DNA from: an uncultured Myroides sp.
Lineage (GTDB): Bacteria > Bacteroidota > Bacteroidia > Flavobacteriales > Flavobacteriaceae
Direction: 5' to 3'
DNA length: 64,000 bases
NCBI GenBank assembly: GCA_913777665.1
Contig: CAJYTF010000015.1
Coordinates: forward strand, 124,001-188,000
Position numbers and translations under genes: made by a program. The notes beneath the pieces were generated by a model. The model worked only from the letters and a program-made list of their open reading frames with translations. It was not told where the DNA came from and did not search any database. Of the stretch, positions 54,804 to 61,653 are shown one piece after another. Within the stretch, counting starts at the first letter, position 1. Each line of letters starts with the position of its first letter.

Positions 54804-55784
54804 TTAATAAACCATCAAATTACACCCACGAATATCCGAATTATCAAATCTGCCCAAAACTTCAAAAGAATAATCGGGATATTTCTTACCTAAATCTTGC
54901 GTGGCAATAAACGAACACGAATTTATATTAGCCAAATCAATCACATTAATACCGCCTGTTTTTCCATCTTCAATAATTGTTAACGGATCTTCGGTATCGC
55001 GAATTAAAATGTCCATCCAAGGCGGACATTCAAAAATACCATCGCCAAACGAATAAGCTTGCGAAAGTAATTCCGTCATTCCGTATTCCGAATGAATTTT
55101 CTCTACACCAAAACCTGCAGTTAAAAGAGCGTGTAATTCTTGCCGTATCATTTCTTTACGTTTGCCTTTCATGCCCCCCGTTTCCATAATAATGGTGTTT
55201 TTAAGGTGGAATTTCTGTATTTCAATTAAATCTAAAAGAGCGTAGGTAACACCAATTAACAGCACATTTTGTCCGCTGTTGTCTAATTCGACTAACTTTT
55301 GTGCAAGTTCGTTGTAATTATGCAGATAAAAGCCGGAATTGGGATGATTAGATCCTTCTATAAAATCTTTTGCCATGTAGATTAACGACGATCCTTCACG
55401 TTCTAAATAGGAGGGAAGCAACGCCAAAACGGCATAGTCTTCAATGTTTCCGTAAAATTTAGAAAACGCACTACGAAAACTGGCTTCGTAAAAACCTAAA
55501 TCGGTTACATGATGTTTCGATGTGATCATTCCTGTAGTTCCACTGCTTGTAAAAGTTGTTTGTATTGGATCTATCGAACTTAATATATCTTTCGATTTAA
55601 AAAATTCGATTGGTAAAAAAGGAATTTCGGTAAGATGCTTTACATTCTCCGGACTTTTCTTTAACAGCAAACAGTATTTTTGGTACACTTGGTTATGCTG
55701 AAACTGAAAGCGGAAAACTTTCATAGCTGTTTTGTGAAATTCTTTTGTGGTATGTATGGAAATGATGTCTTGCGGTGTAAACAC
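54804..55784 (-). CDS. LuxE/PaaK-like acyl-activating protein
   Basis: 326 residues from a GTG at 55784. Resembles LuxE-type acyl-protein synthetases and the adenylate-forming PaaK family: TTFTSSGTTGMITSKHHVTDL, GVTYALLDLIEI, HSEYGMTELLSQAYSF (the EYGMTE loop) and the C-terminal GKKYPDYSFEVLGR. It activates or transfers a fatty acyl group by family; the substrate is unknown. The frame reaches 55826, but that would place the start inside the terminator of the next gene and upstream of a -7 element (55810-55803), so the GTG is preferred. Confidence 0.82.
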   Translation of the reverse strand: MFTPQDIISIHTTKEFHKTAMKVFRFQFQHNQVYQKYCLLLKKSPENVKHLTEIPFLPIEFFKSKDILSSIDPIQTTFTSSGTTGMITSKHHVTDLGFYEASFRSAFSKFYGNIEDYAVLALLPSYLEREGSSLIYMAKDFIEGSNHPNSGFYLHNYNELAQKLVELDNSGQNVLLIGVTYALLDLIEIQKFHLKNTIIMETGGMKGKRKEMIRQELHALLTAGFGVEKIHSEYGMTELLSQAYSFGDGIFECPPWMDILIRDTEDPLTIIEDGKTGGINVIDLANINSCSFIATQDLGKKYPDYSFEVLGRFDNSDIRGCNLMVY

Positions 55785-55802
55785 GATTTTTGTTTTAATG
55801 TA

Positions 55803-55810
55803 CAAAATTA
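55803..55810 (-). promoter_or_regulatory. Candidate -7 element for the acyl-activating gene
   Basis: Minus-strand TAATTTTG, 19 bases before the GTG at 55784. No -33 found. Confidence 0.4.
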
Positions 55811-55815
55811 CGAAT

Positions 55816-55850
55816 AAAAAAAGCATCTCGGTTAAGAGATGCTTTTATTG
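55816..55850 (-). terminator. Terminator after the first T9SS protein gene
   Basis: Stem AAAAGCATCTC/GAGATGCTTTT with GGTTAA loop and long A/T tracts. A 32-base stretch is identical to the terminator at 58917-58948. Confidence 0.92.
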
Positions 55851-55857
55851 AAAAAGT

Positions 55858-57549
55858 TTATTTTTTTATTAATTTAATTGTACTGACTTTATTGTCTTTT
55901 AAATGAACTTTCAAAATATAAGTTCCTTGCGAAAGACTTTCAACTGAACTAATAGTAGTGTTGCCTTTTAATACTAATTTACCTGATAAATCAAATAATT
56001 CCCACTTATCAAGATTATTGTTTTCTATATCAATTGTAAATTGTGAGTATGTCGGGTTTGGAAATATATAAATTGATTCTTGCGCATTTTTCTGATTTTC
56101 ACTTTCAATAGTGTAATTTTGCTGATTTATATCTGACGAATTATTTCTTTGAGCAGTTTTAGAAAATGGACATTCTTCTATCCTAGCTAAATACTCCGAA
56201 CCTGAGTTTATATGCGTGTTAGGTGACATTAAAATATTATCACCAGCTTTCATAACAATATTTTTACCGTTTAAAATATAATTAGTGTCCATTATAATTG
56301 AATTGCTGGCTCTAAATGTGTAATTTGTATTGTTTTCAATGCTTGTTAAATGAATATCATTCTCGCAAGCAGGAGGTGGCAATATCTCATAAGGTAAAAC
56401 TAATTGAGGAAGTCCTTTATAGGGTTTTTTACCGTTTAGGAATACACTGTTTGGATTAACTATAGTGCCATTAAGAACGTTTGGATTTAAGATTTGTCCG
56501 AGATATTGATTATTATCCTCTGGTCCATTGCCTAGAGTAAAGTATATTTCGCCTTTATGATTACGCTGAATTTGACCATAGTATCCTTTTGTTGGAGTTG
56601 AATATATCATATTGTGAGGCAAACTCGGGTTAGAGTAATTTATTAGATCCCATTGATGTAATTTGTAATTGCCATTGACATTAGCTGCTGAATACAAGAT
56701 CGTTCCATCTTCATTAAATTCAATTTCATGCCTATTGAAATTCGTAAGAGCAAAATTGAAACCACCTACTACACGCTTGCCTGTATTACTATCGAATGGA
56801 GTCACTGATACTTGAACTCCTTCTGAAGATCCAAATGTAACTGCCACCCAATGATCTATGAGAACTAAATAATTAATTTTCGGAGAAACTTTTATACTAA
56901 AATGTTTAATGGATGAATTGGCAACAATTAAACTAACACCAGGTATTGTACTTAATCCCCAGCTATCAAACAAGAATGATAAAACTTTACCCCGACTAGG
57001 TATTAATATCCAAAAATCAGAACCATTAGCATGAGGCATAACAGAGACAGCACCTGTTGTTATAAGATTGCCGGCATCGTCTAAAATAGGAATGTTCTTT
57101 TTTGTTGAATCAACACCACCTAAAGGCTGTCCGTTGCTACCTAAACTACCTAAAGTCATATCTACTATAGAATATGCTGTGTAAGACAGGTTGTTGTAAG
57201 AATCGGCTGTTGTAAATACATAGTACCTGTCTGAATTTACAAGATCGGGCATTATAAGTAATTGTGCACTGTTTACTGTACCTGTTAAACCAGAGCCGTT
57301 AAGCATTACATTATGGTCACGATCCCAAATGGTCATACCATTGGTGTAAAAAAGTAAATTTCCCTGACTGTCACTAATGCTGCCGCATGCAGCAGGGGCA
57401 TTCATTACACTATTGTTAACTACTGTGGGTGTAGTACCTGCAAAATTAATGTTTGCCTGGCCACCAAAATACCAATTGTCGTTTTCGCCTTGCGAAAACG
57501 CAAGTAAAGGAAACAATATCCAAAACCATAGTAAAAATTTATTTTTCAT
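55858..57549 (-). CDS. T9SS type A sorting domain protein with beta-propeller-like body
   Basis: 563 residues from the ATG at 57549. Signal peptide (about 1-19, LLAFSQ), a large body of repeated beta-strand segments (GNLLFYTNGMTIWDRDHNVML, FNEDGTILYSAANVNGNYKLH, AGDNILMSPNTHI) that suggest a propeller or beta-helix, and a C-terminal type A sorting domain (FPNPTYSQFTIDIE, LFDLSGKLVLKGN, KVSTIKLIKK). Exported by the T9SS and probably attached at or released from the cell surface. Follows the trimeric-type gene with a 19-base gap, so both are probably one unit. Confidence 0.88.
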   Translation of the reverse strand: MKNKFLLWFWILFPLLAFSQGENDNWYFGGQANINFAGTTPTVVNNSVMNAPAACGSISDSQGNLLFYTNGMTIWDRDHNVMLNGSGLTGTVNSAQLLIMPDLVNSDRYYVFTTADSYNNLSYTAYSIVDMTLGSLGSNGQPLGGVDSTKKNIPILDDAGNLITTGAVSVMPHANGSDFWILIPSRGKVLSFLFDSWGLSTIPGVSLIVANSSIKHFSIKVSPKINYLVLIDHWVAVTFGSSEGVQVSVTPFDSNTGKRVVGGFNFALTNFNRHEIEFNEDGTILYSAANVNGNYKLHQWDLINYSNPSLPHNMIYSTPTKGYYGQIQRNHKGEIYFTLGNGPEDNNQYLGQILNPNVLNGTIVNPNSVFLNGKKPYKGLPQLVLPYEILPPPACENDIHLTSIENNTNYTFRASNSIIMDTNYILNGKNIVMKAGDNILMSPNTHINSGSEYLARIEECPFSKTAQRNNSSDINQQNYTIESENQKNAQESIYIFPNPTYSQFTIDIENNNLDKWELFDLSGKLVLKGNTTISSVESLSQGTYILKVHLKDNKVSTIKLIKK

Positions 57550-57568
57550 AATCTTTAAGTTTTGCATA

Positions 57569-58507
57569 TTAGTTTTGTGCTTGTAAAAGTAGGTTTACCT
57601 GTGCTTTTAATTCTTCCAGTTGTTTTTCTTGGTTTATTAGGTGTAAGGTTAATTCTTCTATTTTTTCTTGTTGTATGGTAATTATTTCGCCTAATTCAAT
57701 ACCGTTTTCTTTAACCTGTGCTGCAGACGGTACATTTGGCAAGTGCCCGTTTTGTTTAATAAACTGTTCTACTTCTTTTAAGGATTTTAAGTTGTAGTTA
57801 TCTGCAAAAACATAATCTGCCCATTGGTTTTTTAGTGTAACACGCACTTCTTCGGTTAAAATACCACCGTTTACAAATAAGTTGTAACCCGAAACGTTAA
57901 TACCACCTGCGGTTGTTGGGAAATCTCCAAAAGCATAACCAATACCCACTTTACCGTTAAATTTTAGTTTGTCGTTTGCAAAGTCTCCCCAGATTAGTGG
58001 TACGTCTGTCCAACTATTTTCAATCCAAAGGGTATGGTTCTGCTCTATTGTTGCTGAGCAATTATTGCCAATTAATATATTATTAGATCCGTTAGCGGTA
58101 TCATAACCTGCTGCTTTTCCAATAAAAATATTGTTACTACCATAATTTTCTATACCAGAATCTGTACCAATGAAAGTATTGTTTGATCCATTATTATTGT
58201 CACCTGTACCTGATCCTACAAAAGTATTGTATATACCTGTTGTAATTCCTGTACCACTTTGACTTCCTATTATAGTATTCTTTTGACCAGAACTATTAAA
58301 TGGAGCTGCTTGATGCCCAATAAAGGTATTGTGAGCTCCTGTCCCCGTCGTAGATTTTCCAGCTTGATAACCATAAAAAGTATTATATGTTCCGCCATTT
58401 CCCGCTTGCAAACCACCGCTTGTAATATTTGCTGTTGAAGATACGTTTTGCGCTTGTGTTGAAAGCGTTGCAGCAATAAAGATTAGAGATACTAAATGTT
58501 TTTTCAT
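57569..58507 (-). CDS. Secreted repeat protein with C-terminal coiled coil
   Basis: 312 residues. Signal peptide (1-19, STQAQN), then about ten short repeats of the NTFIGxxxG type (NTFYGYQAGKS, NTFIGHQAA, NTFVGSGTG, NNIFIGKAAG), a fibre-like beta structure also seen in trimeric adhesins and tail-fibre proteins, then a domain with KVGIGYAFGDFP, and a C-terminal helical tail (LKSLKEVEQFIKQNGHLPN and EIITIQQEKIEELTLH) which forms a coiled coil. No T9SS sorting domain. Function unknown; surface fibre or chaperone-like tail is possible. Confidence 0.85.
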   Translation of the reverse strand: MKKHLVSLIFIAATLSTQAQNVSSTANITSGGLQAGNGGTYNTFYGYQAGKSTTGTGAHNTFIGHQAAPFNSSGQKNTIIGSQSGTGITTGIYNTFVGSGTGDNNNGSNNTFIGTDSGIENYGSNNIFIGKAAGYDTANGSNNILIGNNCSATIEQNHTLWIENSWTDVPLIWGDFANDKLKFNGKVGIGYAFGDFPTTAGGINVSGYNLFVNGGILTEEVRVTLKNQWADYVFADNYNLKSLKEVEQFIKQNGHLPNVPSAAQVKENGIELGEIITIQQEKIEELTLHLINQEKQLEELKAQVNLLLQAQN

Positions 58508-58638
58508 AATTTAAATATTTTAAGATTAGTGTGTTTTAAAAATAGTTAAATTATGTTAATAAAAGAACACATGAAAATGTTATTTTACAATTTTTTAATT
58601 GACTGTTACTAACTTTACACTAAGAGATGTTTAGGTAC

Positions 58639-58717
58639 GTCACTTCGAGTAAGTTTTCGATAGAAAACTGTATCGAGAAGTTTTTGAATTATAAGTTTTC
58701 GACAAGCTCGAACTGAC
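58639..58717. repeat. Dispersed repeat unit A
   Basis: 79 bases, starting GTCACTTCGAGTA and ending TTCGACAAGCTCGAACTGAC. Inside, TTTTCGATAGAAAACT and ATCGAGAAG form extra palindromic parts. Related to unit B and to the CACTTCGAG elements at 52.9 and 54.7 kb. Confidence 0.7.
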
Positions 58718-58813
58718 AGAAGTTTTGCTTGAGCTAACGAAATGATTTTTAAAATAATTGACTAGTAGGAACGTTATGCCAAAATATAATTTATTTATTA
58801 CACATAGATAGCT

Positions 58814-58864
58814 GTCACTTCGAGTAGATTTTTTGTAATGAGTTCTCGACAGGCTCAAACTGAC
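58814..58864. repeat. Dispersed repeat unit B
   Basis: 51 bases, GTCACTTCGAGTA at the start and CTCGACAGGCTCAAACTGAC at the end, a shorter version of unit A with the middle missing. Confidence 0.7.
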
Positions 58865-58916
58865 GAAAGTTTGATAAATTCTATTTCGTATAAACTTTCC
58901 GATATACATTAAAACA

Positions 58917-58948
58917 AAAAAAAGCATCTCGGTTAAGAGATGCTTTTA
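58917..58948 (-). terminator. Terminator after second T9SS protein gene
   Basis: Same stem as at 55816, AAAAGCATCTC/GAGATGCTTTT with loop GGTTAA; 32 identical bases. Confidence 0.92.
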
Positions 58949-58967
58949 AGTTATATTGTTGTAAAAA

Positions 58968-59708
58968 TTATTTGATGATAACTTTACGAGTAGCTGTTTT
59001 ACCAACTTCGTTGATTTTTGCTACATAAATACCCGCTTTCAATGTAGAAACATTTACTTGAGAAACAGTTGTAACGTCTAATACTTTTTTACCTGTTAAA
59101 TCAAACAATTGTACGTTTTTATCAGCAGTACTGTTTGATGTAATGTTTAACACATCGTTTGCAGGGTTAGGGAAAATGTTTAAACCTTCGATGTTGTTTT
59201 CTTTTGTTGATGCAGAAGTAGTATATGTGAATGTAACAGATAAAACTCTAATTTGATTACCAGATGTTGCATTAACACTATTTTGAAATTTTAAACCAGT
59301 TGTCGCATTGATACCAGATATAGTATATATTCCTTGGCTGTCTGCAACTGAGCTAGTTCCAGTAGAAGCTCCATCAATAAAATATGTTGCGTTTGCTGCG
59401 TTAGAAACACCTGCTTCAACAACAACGTCAGTTACTGTAATATTATTTGTGAAAGTAAATTCAAGTGAACCACCATCTCCAGCTCCTGGATAAAGTCTAA
59501 TAGTACCGCCACCTCCATCGTAGTATGCAGGATCAGTACTTGAAGCGTTTTTTACAGTTGTAAATGAAATGTTTGGATCGATAGTGCCACTAGGGAATGC
59601 CTGCGCGTTTGTAAAACCAAACTGATTAAATTCCTTTTTAACTGTAGTCTGCGCATTCGCAGCAAAAGAAGCTGCAATAATTGTAACTAAAGTGTAGATT
59701 TTTTTCAT
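58968..59708 (-). CDS. T9SS type A sorting domain protein
   Basis: 246 residues. Signal peptide (1-19, SFAANAQ), a compact beta-rich domain (about 20-160: QFGFTNAQAFPSGTIDPNIS, ASSTDPAYYDGGGGTIRLYP, NNITVTDVVVEAGVSN) of unknown type, and a canonical C-terminal sorting domain from about 175 (LNIFPNPANDVLNITSN, VQLFDLTGKKVLDVT, LKAGIYVAKINEVGKTA, TRKVIIK). Exported by T9SS. A -7 element TAACTTTG lies 28 bases upstream. Confidence 0.92.
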   Translation of the reverse strand: MKKIYTLVTIIAASFAANAQTTVKKEFNQFGFTNAQAFPSGTIDPNISFTTVKNASSTDPAYYDGGGGTIRLYPGAGDGGSLEFTFTNNITVTDVVVEAGVSNAANATYFIDGASTGTSSVADSQGIYTISGINATTGLKFQNSVNATSGNQIRVLSVTFTYTTSASTKENNIEGLNIFPNPANDVLNITSNSTADKNVQLFDLTGKKVLDVTTVSQVNVSTLKAGIYVAKINEVGKTATRKVIIK

Positions 59709-59736
59709 ATCTAAATTGTTTTTAAATTTTACTATG

Positions 59737-59744
59737 CAAAGTTA
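59737..59744 (-). promoter_or_regulatory. Candidate -7 element for the second T9SS protein gene
   Basis: Minus-strand TAACTTTG; no -33 TTG within the expected window. Confidence 0.45.
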
Positions 59745-59794
59745 CGGTAATTTTTTAAATCGTAAAAATGTGTATGTTACTAAATTGTTTCCAT

Positions 59795-59826
59795 TAAAAA
59801 ATGCCTGCGTTATATGCAGGCATTTG
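59795..59826 (-). terminator. Terminator after the short T9SS gene
   Basis: AAATGCCTGC pairs with GCAGGCATTT around GTTATAT. Confidence 0.88.
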
Positions 59827-59830
59827 GTTG

Positions 59831-60181
59831 TTATTTTATTACAATTTTTCGTGTAATGCTGTTATTTTTTTCGGAAAGTTTTAAAATGTAAACACCGGCT
59901 TTTAGATTGGATACGTTTAATTCTTTCTGGTAACCGTTCATTTCGGTAAAAACAATTCTTTTACCCAACATATCATACAACTCAATAGTTTTGGTTGAGG
60001 TAGTTTCTGCGTTAATATAAATTTTACCGCTGGTAACCGGGTTTGGGTAAATTTGAACCTTGTCTAACGTATTCTCGGTTTTAACTTGGTCTGCTACTCC
60101 ACTGTTTTTGGCTGTTTGTGCTTGCGCAGAAAAGCTTGTTATTATTAACAGTAAGAATATATATAGGTATTTTTCTTTCAT
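59831..60181 (-). CDS. Minimal T9SS type A sorting-domain protein
   Basis: 116 residues. Signal peptide (1-21, SFSAQAQ), about 20 residues of linker (TAKNSGVADQVKTENTLDKV) and then at once the whole type A C-terminal domain (IYPNPVTSGKIYINA, IELYDMLGKRIVF, LKAGVYILKLSEKN, ITRKIVIK). There is no visible cargo domain between signal and sorting domain, so the gene encodes essentially a bare sorting module. Terminators lie on both sides. Confidence 0.9.
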   Translation of the reverse strand: MKEKYLYIFLLLIITSFSAQAQTAKNSGVADQVKTENTLDKVQIYPNPVTSGKIYINAETTSTKTIELYDMLGKRIVFTEMNGYQKELNVSNLKAGVYILKLSEKNNSITRKIVIK

Positions 60182-60233
60182 AACTTAAAATTGAATAAGT
60201 AAATATATAAAATAAATATCAAATAAAATACCA

Positions 60234-60267
60234 AAAAAATAACCTCAATAAAAAATTGAGGTTATTT
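60234..60267 (-). terminator. Terminator after the beta-helix lipoprotein gene
   Basis: AAATAACCTCAAT pairs with ATTGAGGTTATTT, with T-run on the minus strand. It lies 110 bases past the lipoprotein stop. Confidence 0.82.
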
Positions 60268-60377
60268 ATGAAGATTTTAACTGATTTACTGTTTTGTTTA
60301 AGTTGTTAATAGATCCCTCGAATACGTTTGGTATGACAAACTGACTTAAACTATGACAGTAAATTATTTGAAATTTA

Positions 60378-61565
60378 TTACAAACCTACTGTCCAACCAG
60401 TTGCCCATGTTGGTGTAGCTGTTCCGTTACCTGCACCTGTAGCTGTGGCATCTTCTGTAAAGATTTTGCTTACATCTGCAGCCGTTCCATCGGTTTTCTT
60501 TCCTTTAGATTTTGTTGCAACGTTATCAAAATTAACGCGTGTTGCTTTTAATTCACCACTTGCAATGTAGCTAATTCCTTCGTCGTGTTCAACATCGAAA
60601 CCTGTTCCAAAGTTGCTTAATACAACGTTATCAAAAGATCCTTTAGTACCTACACGTAATTTCATTGCTTGGTTTTCGCTACCAGCGTTGTTACCAATTA
60701 AGGTTAAGTTTTTAATTGTTGGGTTGGCAATTGGTGCTGCTGTGTGGTTGTTAGAGTTGTTATCTGCCTCGATACCGCGGTTACCACCGTTTGTTCTTTT
60801 TCCATACCAGTTTTCACCTAAACCGTTCCAACCTTCTGTCCAATCGAATAAATCATCACCTACTTCTGCGTGGAAATTTGTAACAACTAAATGTTTTGCA
60901 TCAACAGTACCACCAAACCACTCAAAACCGTCGTCTGATCCATCGTGAATCTGTACATAATCAATAGTTGTTCCTTTACCAACACCAAACATAGAAAGAC
61001 CGTTAAATTCTTTATCTGCGTTGTAAGAGTATCCAGAATATTCGATTCTTAAATATTTGATAGATCCTGAATTATCGTTAGCATCAGATCCACCATAAGT
61101 TAATTCAGAAACCTCTGCCGTTGCTGTTGCTCCTTTGTTAATTGGTGCTTTACCGCAAATTACCAAACCACCCCATTTACCTGGTGCTTTTTCCTCTGCA
61201 GTCATAATTACCGGGTTAGAAGAAGTACCTTCGATGAAAATTTGCCCACCTTGTGCAACAGCAATGTAGCGAACTGCATCAAACTGACCAGCACCTAATG
61301 CTGTAGCTTCGATTTTTACACCTGCCTTAATGGTTAATTTTGCACCGTTGGCTACGATTAGTTTTCCGGTTAATTTATAAGTTCCGTCTGTTAACGTTAC
61401 GTGACCACTTTTAATTTCGCCTGTTAATGCGTTACGGTCAACTTTAAAGTCTGAAGTTGGTTGCTCTACTGGAGTTGAATCATCGCTAGAACAAGAAACT
61501 GTTGTTGCTGCTAATGTTAATGATAATAATGTTAAGCTAAATAATTTTGAAATTGGCTTTTTCAT
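60378..61565 (-). CDS. Lipoprotein with right-handed beta-helix-like repeats
   Basis: 395 residues from the ATG at 61565. Lipoprotein signal with VSCSSDD (Cys near 25), a Ser/Asp stretch, then repeated short strands (GTYKLTGKLIVANGAKLTI, QGGQIFIEGTSSNPVIMT, SIKYLRIEYSGYS, TTIDYVQIHDGSDDGFEWFG, HLVVTNFHAEVGDDLFDWTE) forming a parallel beta-helix. The SDD start after Cys may serve surface export of the lipoprotein. Commonly found behind a TonB-dependent receptor in flavobacteria, as here. Function unknown. Frame extends to 61601, but the ATG at 61565 gives the normal signal peptide. Confidence 0.88.
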   Translation of the reverse strand: MKKPISKLFSLTLLSLTLAATTVSCSSDDSTPVEQPTSDFKVDRNALTGEIKSGHVTLTDGTYKLTGKLIVANGAKLTIKAGVKIEATALGAGQFDAVRYIAVAQGGQIFIEGTSSNPVIMTAEEKAPGKWGGLVICGKAPINKGATATAEVSELTYGGSDANDNSGSIKYLRIEYSGYSYNADKEFNGLSMFGVGKGTTIDYVQIHDGSDDGFEWFGGTVDAKHLVVTNFHAEVGDDLFDWTEGWNGLGENWYGKRTNGGNRGIEADNNSNNHTAAPIANPTIKNLTLIGNNAGSENQAMKLRVGTKGSFDNVVLSNFGTGFDVEHDEGISYIASGELKATRVNFDNVATKSKGKKTDGTAADVSKIFTEDATATGAGNGTATPTWATGWTVGL

Positions 61566-61595
61566 TTTCTTTAAATAATTAGTTATTTTTATTTG

Positions 61596-61609
61596 ATACA
61601 AAGTTGTAT
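61596..61609. promoter_or_regulatory. Dyad near the lipoprotein promoter
   Basis: ATACAA-AG-TTGTAT, a 6-bp dyad, 31 bases before the lipoprotein ATG and overlapping a possible CAACTTTG -7. Only weakly supported. Confidence 0.3.
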
Positions 61610-61653
61610 ATTAATACTTTAATGTGTGTTAAGCGTATGTGATGAATATGTTG

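Larger units (their letters stand above)
58508..58967. other. Gene-free spacer with two dispersed repeats
   Basis: 460 bases without a credible gene. It carries two repeat units (58639-58717 and 58814-58864) that open with GTCACTTCGAGTA and close with CTCGAACTGAC or CTCAAACTGAC, and the terminator at 58917. Confidence 0.65.

Noticed and set aside
58640..58927. 95-residue frame across the 58.6-58.9 kb spacer
   Set aside because: Made of the dispersed repeat units (Ser/Lys/Thr-rich, low complexity); no homology-like features.
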